Assembly (NCBI GenBank): GCA_025934635.1
Contig: JAICWX010000045.1
Location: forward strand, 1 to 40,678
From: Streptosporangiaceae bacterium
Lineage (GTDB): Bacteria; Actinomycetota; Actinomycetes; Streptosporangiales; Streptosporangiaceae
Length of the DNA stretch: 40,678 bases
Direction of reading: 5' to 3'
The notes under the pieces are model-generated. The model did no database searches, was not told the origin of the DNA, and saw only the letters and a program-made list of their open reading frames with translations. The translations under genes and the position numbers were made by a program. Below, in pieces: positions 1-6,813 of this stretch. Positions within the stretch are counted from its first letter, which is position 1. Each line of letters begins with the position of its first letter.

Positions 1-572
1 GCGTCTACTGGCCCGGCCCGTCGCTGGGACGGCCAGCCCGGCTGCTGGTGTTCTGGACCGTGACTGGCGACGGCACCTGGTGTCAGGAGCTGAGCGCGAG
101 CGCGGGCCTGGTGGTGCTGGCGGTGACCTGCGGGCGGCCCTACCCGGCGGACCTGGACGACGCGGTGACCGCGGCCGAGTGGGCCGCCGAGAACACGGCC
201 AGGCTCGGCGCCGACCCCGGGAAACTGCTGGTCGGGGGGGCCGGCCCCGGGGGCACGCTCGCCGCCACGGTCGCGCTGCATGCGCGGGCCGCCACATGGC
301 TTGCATTCAGCCGGCAGGTTCTCGTCTGCCCCGGCCCGGTGGAGTCGATGCCGCCTTCGCTGGCCGGCGTGGCCCCGGCAACGGCGGTGACGGTCGAGCA
401 TGATCCCGGCGGCGACGAGGGCCGGTACGCCGCTCTGCTCCGGCACGCGGGGGTGGCGGTCGACGAGCTGCGCTACGCCGCGTCCGACGGCGCCTCGGCC
501 GTGCGCATCCGGACCGGCCGGCAGCTGCTCGCTGATCTCGGCGTGGCATTGAGCACCCACCCCGGCGACTAA
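1..572 (+). CDS. Alpha/beta-hydrolase-fold protein (HSL-like), 5' partial, catalytic residues lost
   Basis: The reading frame is open from the first bases, so the gene starts upstream; the GTG at 48 is only an internal codon. The visible part matches the C-terminal two thirds of the hormone-sensitive-lipase/esterase family: a 'DLDDAVTAAEW' helix, then the nucleophile-elbow region, then 'VEHDPGGDEG', which corresponds to the family's conserved Asp segment. The elbow reads LLVGGAGPGG where the family has G-D-S-A-G-G, so the nucleophile Ser is Gly. The usual C-terminal His-Gly-Phe segment is replaced by AASDGAS. The oxyanion-hole HGG near the front is VTG. The Asp-bearing loop alone is kept. The fold is probably retained but the protein should not be an esterase. 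It ends 25 bp before the ECF sigma gene, which suggests one operon and a possible partner or sensor role; that is inference. Confidence 0.7.
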   Translation, partial: VYWPGPSLGRPARLLVFWTVTGDGTWCQELSASAGLVVLAVTCGRPYPADLDDAVTAAEWAAENTARLGADPGKLLVGGAGPGGTLAATVALHARAATWLAFSRQVLVCPGPVESMPPSLAGVAPATAVTVEHDPGGDEGRYAALLRHAGVAVDELRYAASDGASAVRIRTGRQLLADLGVALSTHPGD

Positions 573-597
573 CCACGAAGCAGAAAGGCAGACAGGG

Positions 598-1281
598 ATG
601 CCCGAAACGACTGAACTCCTGGACCTGAACGACTTCACGGCGGCCGGCACTCCGGCCAGGAAAACGGCCCCGGTGGGCATCGGCGATCTGGAACCGCACC
701 GGCGCGAGCTGACCGGCTACTGCCAGCGGATAGTCGGCGCGTCCGAGGCGGACGACGCCGTCCAGGAGACGATGCTGCGGGCCTGGCGTGCCTCGGCGGG
801 CTTTGACGGCCGCTCCAGCGTGCGAGCCTGGCTGTACCGGATCGCCACCAATAGCTGCCTGGATCTGCTGCGCGGGCAGGAGCGGCGGGACCGGCTCGGG
901 CAGCGCCTGCGGGTGTCAGCGGCCCCGGCCGGCTCCGCCGATCCGGCCGAGCTGGCCGCCACCGAGGACGGGGTGCGGCTCGCTCTGGCCGCCGTGCTCG
1001 GCCAGCTGCCGGCCCGCCAGCGGGCTGCCCTGATCCTGTGCGAGATCCTTCGCTGGCGGTCGGACGAGGCGGCCCAGATCCTGGGCACCAGCGCGGCCGC
1101 GGTCAACAGCTCGCTGCAGCGGGCACGGGCGACGCTTGCCCGGCAAACAGGTCCCCGCGACCCCGGCACCATCGATGCCCGTCAGCTTGCCCGGTACCAG
1201 GATGCGTTCCGGCGTTACGACATCGCCGCGCTGGTCAGGATCATCCGGGTCGAGGTCGGCGAGGCAGCGGCCCGCACGTGA
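598..1281 (+). CDS. ECF-type RNA polymerase sigma factor, shortened C-terminus
   Basis: A 227-residue sigma-70 family protein. Region 2 spans about residues 30-100, including the core-binding 'ASEADDAVQETMLRAWR' helix, and region 4 about 130-185 with the helix-turn-helix 'DEAAQILGTSAAAVNSSLQR'. After region 4 comes 'LARYQDAFRRYDIAALV', the start of the SnoaL-like C-terminal domain of the SigG/SigJ-type ECFs. That domain normally continues for about 120 residues, but here it runs out after 20 unrelated residues (from about 1235). The start ATG at 598 follows a purine-rich stretch (agaaagg/acaggg). The gene is 25 bp downstream of the degenerate hydrolase and 33 bp upstream of the PHP gene on the same strand. 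Loss of the SnoaL domain, which in related ECFs modulates activity, may leave it unregulated or inactive. Confidence 0.85.
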   Translation: MPETTELLDLNDFTAAGTPARKTAPVGIGDLEPHRRELTGYCQRIVGASEADDAVQETMLRAWRASAGFDGRSSVRAWLYRIATNSCLDLLRGQERRDRLGQRLRVSAAPAGSADPAELAATEDGVRLALAAVLGQLPARQRAALILCEILRWRSDEAAQILGTSAAAVNSSLQRARATLARQTGPRDPGTIDARQLARYQDAFRRYDIAALVRIIRVEVGEAAART

Positions 1282-1314
1282 CAATTCTGCCCGGACCGGG
1301 GTAGGACTGGCGAG

Positions 1315-2337
1315 GTGGAACCTCTCCAGGCACTGCGGCAGATCGCGTTCGAGCTGGAGCGGGCCGGGGCGCCGACCTACCGCGTGCAGGCCTTCCGCCG
1401 GGCCGCGCAGCTGCTCGGCGAGCTGCCCGCGGGCGAGCTCGAGCGCCGGACCGAGGCGGGCACGCTGCGGGCGCTCAAGGGCATCGGGGACACGACGGCC
1501 CAGGTGGTGACCGAAGCCGCGCGGGGCGAGGTGCCCGGCTACCTGGCCCGGCTGCTGGCGGACCAGCCCGCCGCGCCGCCGGACGACGCGCTGCGGGCGG
1601 CGCTGCGCGGCGACTGCCACACGCACTCCGACTGGTCGGACGGGGGCTCTCCGCCCCGGGAGATGGCCGAGGCCGCCCGTTCGCTCGGGCACGAGTGGAT
1701 CGCGCTGACCGACCACTCGCCGCGGCTGACGGTGGCCAGCGGGCTGTCGGCGGCGCGGCTTCTCGCCCAGCTGGAGCTGATCGATGAGCTGAACGCCGAG
1801 CTGGCGCCGTTCCGCATCCTGACCGGCATCGAGGTGGACATCCTCGAGGACGGCTCGCTCGACCAGCGCGAGGACCTGCTGGCCCGGCTCGACGTGGTGG
1901 TGGCCAGCGTCCACTCCAAGCTGCGGATGCCCGCGGGCCCGATGACCAGGCGTATGGTGGCGGCGGTCCGCAACCCGCACGTGGACGTGCTCGGCCACTG
2001 CACCGGGCGCCTGATCGGCCCGAACCGGCAGGGGCGCGGCCACCGGCCGGAGTCGGAATTCGACGCCCGGGCCGTCTTCGGCGCGTGCCGGGACGCGGGG
2101 GTGGCCGTCGAGATCAACTGCCGGCCGGAACGCATGGACCCGCCGGACCGGCTGCTGACGCTGGCCGCCGAGATGGGCTGCGTGTTCGCCATCGACACCG
2201 ACGCGCACGCGCCGGGCCAGCTGGACTGGCTGGGCAACGGCACCGGCCGGGCCGGGCAGGCCGGCATCAGCACGGACCGGGTGATCAACACCCGCGGCGC
2301 CGACGCGATGGCGGCGGGCCGGGGAGCTGGCAGCTAG
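1315..2337 (+). CDS. PHP-domain metal-dependent phosphoesterase with N-terminal helix-hairpin-helix
   Basis: A 340-residue protein with a GTG start. Residues 1-80 form a helical domain with a helix-hairpin-helix at about 49-68 (LRALKGIGDTTAQVV), like the front of PolX. Residues 98-300 form a PHP domain with the full set of metal ligands: H102 and H104 (CHTHSDWSDG), H134 (TDHS), E173 (GIEVDI), H200 (ASVHS), H228 (LGHCTG), D296 and H298 (DTDAHA). The nucleotidyltransferase palm of PolX is absent, so this is not a polymerase. PHP enzymes of this layout hydrolyse phosphoesters or act as nucleases with three metal ions; the substrate cannot be read from sequence. The HhH suggests DNA contact, perhaps repair. 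It follows the ECF sigma gene by 33 bp and may be co-transcribed. It looks complete. Confidence 0.88.
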   Translation: MEPLQALRQIAFELERAGAPTYRVQAFRRAAQLLGELPAGELERRTEAGTLRALKGIGDTTAQVVTEAARGEVPGYLARLLADQPAAPPDDALRAALRGDCHTHSDWSDGGSPPREMAEAARSLGHEWIALTDHSPRLTVASGLSAARLLAQLELIDELNAELAPFRILTGIEVDILEDGSLDQREDLLARLDVVVASVHSKLRMPAGPMTRRMVAAVRNPHVDVLGHCTGRLIGPNRQGRGHRPESEFDARAVFGACRDAGVAVEINCRPERMDPPDRLLTLAAEMGCVFAIDTDAHAPGQLDWLGNGTGRAGQAGISTDRVINTRGADAMAAGRGAGS

Positions 2338-2420
2338 CCGGTCTCGCTGAGCTGCGCCGGCCATGACAGCGAGATTTGCATGATCACGAAGACTTTTCTA
2401 TCGAAAAACGTAGCGAACCA

Positions 2421-2434
2421 TTCATGATCATGAA
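2421..2434. promoter_or_regulatory. 14-bp perfect palindrome in an AT-rich intergenic stretch
   Basis: TTCATGATCATGAA is its own reverse complement. It lies in a roughly 85-bp AT-rich island (2377-2461) between the convergent ends of the PHP gene and the alpha-glucosidase remnant, with a related partial copy (GCATGATCA) at about 2379-2387. Base composition is unlike the flanks. It could be a protein-binding site stranded by rearrangement; its position between two 3' ends makes a promoter operator unlikely. Confidence 0.35.
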
Positions 2435-2461
2435 AGATCGCAGCTATGTGCGAATTGATCG

Positions 2462-3481
2462 TCAGCCGCTGATCAGCCAGGCGGTGGTGTCGGCGGGGAG
2501 CTGGGGACCGGAGACCGGGCCGCTGGTGAGGATGACCGCCCCGCCCGGCAGCGGGACCGGGCCGGGGCCGAAGTTGGTCATGCAGCGCCAGCCGCCCGGC
2601 CGGGCGAAGTGCAGGACCTGGCCGTTGGTGCCGGGCAGCCACTCCATGTTCTCCGCGGCCTGCAGCTGGCGCCGCCAGCGCAAGGCGTTGCGGTAGAGCG
2701 ACAAGGTGAAGGCCGGGTCCCGCTCCTGGGCCTCGACGCTCAGCGGGCCGAACCAGGCCGGCTGCGGCAGGTGGGCGGCGCCGGGCCCGAACCCGAACGA
2801 CGCACCTCCCGCCGTCCAGGGCAGCGGGACCCGGCAGCCGTCGCGGCCTTTCTCCGCGCCGTGCGACCGGCTGAAGACCGGGTCCTGGACCAGGTCGGGG
2901 GGGATGTCGGGCACCTCGTGCAGGCCGAGTTCCTCGCCCTGGTACAGGTACGCCGAGCCGGGTAGGGCCAGCATCAGCAGGATCGCGGCCCGGGCCCGCC
3001 GCAGGCCCAGGCCGCGATCCAGTCTCGGGGAGGTGCCGCCGGTCTGCAGCCACGCCTTGGCGTGGGCGCGGCCGTGACGGTCCTCAGCGGGCAGCCCGTA
3101 ACGGGTGGCGTGCCGGATGACGTCGTGGTTGGACAGCACCCAGGTGCTGGATGATCCCTGCCGCTGCGCGTCGGAGAGGTTGTCGGTGATCACCCGCAGG
3201 TACTCCCCCGGGCTCCAGTTGGCGTCGAGCAGGTCGAAGTTGAAGGCCTGACCCAGCCCGTCCGGGCTGGCATACCGCGGCCGCCGGGAGGGGTGCACCC
3301 AGGCCTCGGCCACCGCGGACCGCGGCGGGTCGTACTCGTTGAAGACGCGCCGCCATTCGGCGTAGATGTCGTGCACCTCGTCCCGGTCCCACAGCGGGTG
3401 CGAGCCGGGCGGCAGCGACCCGTCGATGATGTCCCCCTGGACGGGCAGCGACGCGAGCGGCTCAGTCAGGTTCTTGGCCAG
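2462..3481 (-). pseudogene. GH13 alpha-glucosidase / oligo-1,6-glucosidase, C-terminal part only
   Basis: The frame open from about 3481 encodes the C-terminal two thirds of a GH13 glucosidase. Recognisable are the segment after the nucleophile strand ('LAKNLTEPLASLPVQGD'), 'HPLWDRDEVHDIYAEWRR', the acid/base Glu in 'VAEAWVHPSRRP', the third catalytic Asp in 'LSNHDVIRHATRYG', and 'LALPGSAYLYQGEELGL'. The first beta-strands and the strand with the nucleophile Asp are missing. The family is usually 530-560 residues; about 340 remain. Its upstream end abuts, in another frame, the first 60 residues of an ABC-transporter solute-binding lipoprotein. A deletion of several kilobases (rest of the binding protein, permeases, front of the glucosidase) would produce exactly this. 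No start codon with a ribosome-binding site is visible, so no active enzyme is expected. Confidence 0.82.
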
Positions 3482-3662
3482 TCTCCTCGAACTTGATGCC
3501 GGTGCGCCCGCCCGCGGAGCTGCAGCCCGCGACCAGGGCAGGGGCGGCGAGGGCGGCCGCGCCGAGCCCTACCGTCTTCATCATCGCCCGCCGGCTGATC
3601 GCCGCCGGGATGGTTGCCGCTCGGTCCTGCCTGCCTGACCGCGTGCCTGCTGCTCGTCGCAT
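3462..3662 (-). pseudogene. Sugar ABC transporter solute-binding lipoprotein, N-terminal stub
   Basis: A 66-codon frame with a twin-arginine lipoprotein signal: 'SRRAMMK' at residues 23-29, a hydrophobic stretch, and the lipobox LVAGC with Cys47. It is followed by about 19 residues ('SSAGGRTGIKFEETGQ') and stops at 3462. Family members are about 420 residues, so nearly all of the mature protein is gone. The stop arises where the sequence runs out of frame into the alpha-glucosidase remnant near 3478-3481. The stub is divergent from the LacI-type regulator at 3799, the usual layout of an oligosaccharide uptake locus under LacI control, so the promoter region and regulator survive while the regulated operon was deleted. 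A short lipopeptide might still be made. Confidence 0.75.
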
Positions 3663-3798
3663 CCCAGCCCTCCGGCAAGAACATCCTTCTAACCAGGCGC
3701 TTTAGGCCGGCTAGAATTGATTTAACGATCTACCACATAGAAGCGCTACGGCCATGCCCTGTCAAGGGGTGAAATCTTGCGAGCAGTACGGTGACCAG

Positions 3799-6003
3799 AT
3801 GACAGCGGCTCGATCGGGCCAGGCCAGGGACGCGGCCGCGCGGCAGGTAACGATCCAGGACGTAGCGCGGGCCGCGGCCGTGTCCCGGCAGACCGTCTCG
3901 AACGTCCTCAACGGCAGCGGCCGGGTGGGCGAGGCAGCGCGGGCCCGGGTGCTCGACGCCGTGGCCGCGCTCGGCTACCACCCGCACCACGGCGCGCGGA
4001 GCCTGCGCTCGCGCCGGACGCGGCAGCTCGCCTACGTCCTGCCGCGCGTTCAGCTGCTGCCCGGCAACTACATCATGCAGCAGTTCCTGCAGTCACTGGC
4101 GGCGGCGTGCGCGCGGCGCGGCTACAGCATGGTGACCGTGGTCCCGGACGGGGACCCGCGGGACGAGATGCGCCGCCTGATCGCCAGCCGGAGCGTGGAC
4201 GCGTTCCTGCTCTCCGAACTGCAGCAGCAGGACCCGCGGGTGCTGCTGCTGGCCGAGGCCGGGTTCCCGTTCGCCTGCTTCGGCCGGACGGCCGCGGCGC
4301 TGCCCCAGAACTGGGTCGACATCGACAACCGCACGGCGGTCGCCGCGGCCGTGGAGCACGTGCTCGACCGGGGATTCGGCCGCCGGATCACCTTCCTGGG
4401 CTACCGGTCGGCGAGTTACTGGGATACCGAGCGGGCGGGCGGGTTCATGGACGGGCTCGCCCGCCGCCAGATTCCCGCCGACCAGGCCGGCCTGCTCCTG
4501 GTCGGCGACGGCGACGCCCGCCGGAAGGTCCGGTCGCTGCTGGCCGCCCGCCGGCCGGAGCTGCGGCCGGACGCCATCGTGACCAGCAGCGACCGGCTCG
4601 CGGGGGTGGTCTACAGCGTGGCCGCGGAACTGCGGCTGCGGATCGGCCAGGACCTGGCCGTCACCGGCTTCGACGGCAGCGCCGCGGCCGACCTGATGCA
4701 CCCCCGGCTGACCAGCCTGGCCATCCCGGTCGACGAGATCGCCCGGCGGGTGGCGGCCCGGGCGCTGCGGCAGCTCGACCACGGCCCCGATCTCGAGCCG
4801 GGCGAGGTGGTCCAGGCCCGGCTGCAGGCCGGCGAGAGCACCGGCGGGTTCGGCCGCGAGGCCGCCGCCCTGGCCGTGACTCCCCCGGCCGCGCGGGGCG
4901 GGAGTGACGCCGGACACAGTTGGAAACGTTTCCAGGGATCGGCGGCCCCGGCGGGCACGCCGGCCGCCCCCGGCGCGGACCGCCGGGTCACCATCGCGGA
5001 CGTGGCCGCCGACGCCAGGGTCGGGGTCGGCACGGTCTCGCGGGTCCTCAATGGCAGCGGCCAGGTCCGCGAAGCCACCCAGCGGGCGGTCCTGGACTCG
5101 ATCGACCGGCTCGGCTACCGGCCCAGCCACGCGGCGGCGGCCCTGGTCCGCGGCACGCCGCGGACCGTGGCGCTCCTCGTCGCCCACCTGACCAGGCCGT
5201 CGACCGTCGTGCGGGTGGCCAGCGCGCTCGCGGTCCTGGAAGAGCAGGGCTACGACACGATCGTCTGCAACGCGGACAGCGCGGCGGAGCGGGACCGGCA
5301 CCTGGAAACCCTGCTGCCCACCCACCGGGCCGACGGGGTACTGGCCATCTGCCTGCCGCTTTCCGGCGGCCAGCTCGACCAGTTCGCCCGGGCCGGCGTC
5401 GCCCTGGCCAGCGTGGACGCGGCCAGCCCGGGGATACCGCAGACGGTCATCGACGACACGGCGGGGGGCCTGCTGGCGACCGGCCACCTCGTCGCCCTGG
5501 GGCACCGCCGGATCGGCTTCATCGGCGACATGCCGTTCGGCCGCCCGCCGGCCGGGATGGGCTTCACCTCCTCCGCGCACCGGCTGCGGGGGTACAAGCA
5601 GGCGCTGGCCGCGGCGGGCATCGAGGTGGAAACCGGCCTGATCAGGCGCGGCCCGCACGACGCCGCGGTCGCGGCCGAGCAGGCCGCGGAGCTGCTGAAG
5701 TCGCCCCATCCCCCGTCGGCGATCTTCGCCGCGTCCGACTCCCAGGCCATCGGCGTGCTGGCCGCCGCGGACCGCCTCGGCGTGCCGGTTCCCGGGCGGC
5801 TCTCGGTGGTCGGCTTCGACGACATCGAGTCCGCGGCTTTCCTCGGCCTGAGCACGGTGCGGCAGCCGCTGGCGCTCAGCGGCGCCGAGGGCGCACGGCG
5901 GCTGTGCGCGCTGCTGCGCGGGGAGAAGGTCCACCCGCCGCGGCAGGAACTGCCGATCGAGCTGATGGCACGGAACAGCTCGGCGCGAGCGTCCTCGGAG
6001 TGA
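3799..6003 (+). CDS. Tandem LacI-family regulator: two full-length LacI proteins in one reading frame
   Basis: One uninterrupted 734-residue frame holds two complete LacI/GalR regulators. The first has a winged HTH with hinge helix at about 16-72 ('VTIQDVARAAAVSRQTVSNVLN'), then a periplasmic-binding-like sugar sensor to about residue 365. The second repeats the plan: HTH at about 397-455 ('VTIADVAADARVGVGTVSRVLN') and a sensor to the end, with 'VVGFDDIESAAFLGLSTVRQPL' typical of the family. LacI proteins are normally 330-360 residues. The ATG at 3799 was chosen because the HTH begins 15 residues later; an in-frame ATG at 3754 would add 15 residues of non-family sequence. The linker is encoded by DNA that contains a perfect LacI operator (4921-4934). 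The two copies differ strongly in sequence, so this is a fusion of two genes rather than a recent duplication. Likely target: the divergent sugar locus, now mostly deleted. Confidence 0.85.
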   Translation: MTAARSGQARDAAARQVTIQDVARAAAVSRQTVSNVLNGSGRVGEAARARVLDAVAALGYHPHHGARSLRSRRTRQLAYVLPRVQLLPGNYIMQQFLQSLAAACARRGYSMVTVVPDGDPRDEMRRLIASRSVDAFLLSELQQQDPRVLLLAEAGFPFACFGRTAAALPQNWVDIDNRTAVAAAVEHVLDRGFGRRITFLGYRSASYWDTERAGGFMDGLARRQIPADQAGLLLVGDGDARRKVRSLLAARRPELRPDAIVTSSDRLAGVVYSVAAELRLRIGQDLAVTGFDGSAAADLMHPRLTSLAIPVDEIARRVAARALRQLDHGPDLEPGEVVQARLQAGESTGGFGREAAALAVTPPAARGGSDAGHSWKRFQGSAAPAGTPAAPGADRRVTIADVAADARVGVGTVSRVLNGSGQVREATQRAVLDSIDRLGYRPSHAAAALVRGTPRTVALLVAHLTRPSTVVRVASALAVLEEQGYDTIVCNADSAAERDRHLETLLPTHRADGVLAICLPLSGGQLDQFARAGVALASVDAASPGIPQTVIDDTAGGLLATGHLVALGHRRIGFIGDMPFGRPPAGMGFTSSAHRLRGYKQALAAAGIEVETGLIRRGPHDAAVAAEQAAELLKSPHPPSAIFAASDSQAIGVLAAADRLGVPVPGRLSVVGFDDIESAAFLGLSTVRQPLALSGAEGARRLCALLRGEKVHPPRQELPIELMARNSSARASSE
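4921..4934. promoter_or_regulatory. Perfect LacI/CcpA-type operator inside the tandem LacI coding sequence
   Basis: TGGAAACGTTTCCA is a 14-bp perfect palindrome with the central CG and A/T flanks typical of LacI-family operators. It sits exactly in the inter-repeat linker, encoding W-K-R-F-Q around residue 375. The simplest reading is that it was the operator of the second lacI gene before the two genes fused, and it may still allow autoregulation or act as a roadblock. Confidence 0.7.
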
Positions 6004-6078
6004 CCGTCAGCCTGCGGTATTCCGGGATGCTGAGCGAGGCGCGGTAGCGGCACTGACGGAGCATCGATGCCGCCACCA

Positions 6079-6103
6079 CGACATTGATGGAACATCAAGG
6101 TCG
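6079..6103. promoter_or_regulatory. 25-bp imperfect inverted repeat upstream of a GNAT gene
   Basis: The arms CGAC-a-TTGATG and CATCAA-g-GTCG flank a 3-bp centre (gaa); only the pair between the two blocks is mismatched. It lies in the 221-bp gap between the LacI gene and the acetyltransferase, 120-145 bp before the latter's start, a suitable place for an operator. No cognate regulator is identified. Confidence 0.4.
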
Positions 6104-6149
6104 TCTGCGGGGAGCGGACCAGGGCCGCCCGTGACGGGAGGGAGCTGTG

Positions 6150-6215
6150 ATGCGGACACGGCTGCCGCTCTCACCCCGCGTGAGGGGCACGGGGAATCTC
6201 GTGGTCCTGTCGTAA
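6150..6215 (+). CDS. Possible 21-residue leader peptide
   Basis: An ATG at 6150 is preceded by a strong Shine-Dalgarno-like GGGAGGG about 7 bases upstream, whereas the following acetyltransferase (GTG 6225) has no comparable site. The 21-codon frame ends in TAA nine bases before that GTG, so termination here could couple to translation of the enzyme. The peptide (MRTRLPLSPRV...) resembles no family known to me. Only the ribosome-binding site and spacing argue that it is real. Confidence 0.3.
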   Translation: MRTRLPLSPRVRGTGNLVVLS

Positions 6216-6224
6216 CCTGGCCCG

Positions 6225-6803
6225 GTGAGCATCGTCGTCCGCCCCGCCACCAAGGCCCGGTTCGCTGATGTCACGACGATGCTCGGGCCGAAGAACCCCG
6301 ATTCCTCGGTGTGCTGGTGCCTGAGCCACCGGGTGGACTGGCGGACCAACCGCGAGCTGGCCGGCCCGGCGCGCGGTGAGTACGTCAGGAAGCTGTGCGG
6401 CCGCAAGGTCGCGCCCGGGATCCTGGCCTACTCGGGCACCGAGGTCGCCGGGTGGGCCGCCACCGCCCCCCGGTCCGAGCTGCCGTTCGCGCGGTCGGCC
6501 AAGATCCCCCACGTCGACGACCTGCCCGTGTGGTCGGTGTGGTGCATCCGGGTGCGTCCCGGCTACCGCGGCCAGGGCATCTCCCATGTCCTGCTCGACG
6601 GGGCGGTGGCGTACGCGCGGTCGCACGGCGCGCCGGCGGTCGAGGGCTATCCCGTGGACAACCGGGGCGAGAAGGTCGACCTCACGATGGCCTACGTGGG
6701 TACCCGCAAGCTCTTCGAGGAGGCCGGCTTCAGCAAGGCCGCGGACACCACCGCGGTCTCCGGCGGCTTCCCGCGCGTGCTGATGCGCCTGGACCTGCGC
6801 TGA
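6225..6803 (+). CDS. GNAT-family N-acetyltransferase
   Basis: 192 residues. The acetyl-CoA-binding motif A is 'VWCIRVRPGYRGQGISHVLLDGAVAYAR' read in two pieces around residues 107-134, with the pyrophosphate loop R-G-Q-G-I-S. The C-terminal 'TRKLFEEAGFSKAA' is motif B. The N-terminal 'CWCLSHRVDW' and 'REYVRKL'-like segments are those of a widespread actinobacterial GNAT subgroup of unknown substrate. The GTG start is at 6225; the leader holds an inverted repeat and a possible leader peptide. It is followed by the convergent ArsR/DHFR locus 10 bp away. The reaction is transfer of acetyl from acetyl-CoA to an unknown amine. Confidence 0.85.
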   Translation: MSIVVRPATKARFADVTTMLGPKNPDSSVCWCLSHRVDWRTNRELAGPARGEYVRKLCGRKVAPGILAYSGTEVAGWAATAPRSELPFARSAKIPHVDDLPVWSVWCIRVRPGYRGQGISHVLLDGAVAYARSHGAPAVEGYPVDNRGEKVDLTMAYVGTRKLFEEAGFSKAADTTAVSGGFPRVLMRLDLR

Positions 6804-6813
6804 CCCGCGGTCC

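Noticed and set aside
916..2364. 482-codon frame opposite the sigma and PHP genes
   Set aside because: Shadow frame with Arg/Pro/Gly bias. Both plus-strand genes are clearly recognised.
4093..5934. 613-codon open frame opposite the LacI fusion
   Set aside because: Composition is Arg/Gly/Pro/Gln-rich low complexity, typical of the antisense frame of a high-GC gene; no family match and no ribosome-binding site.
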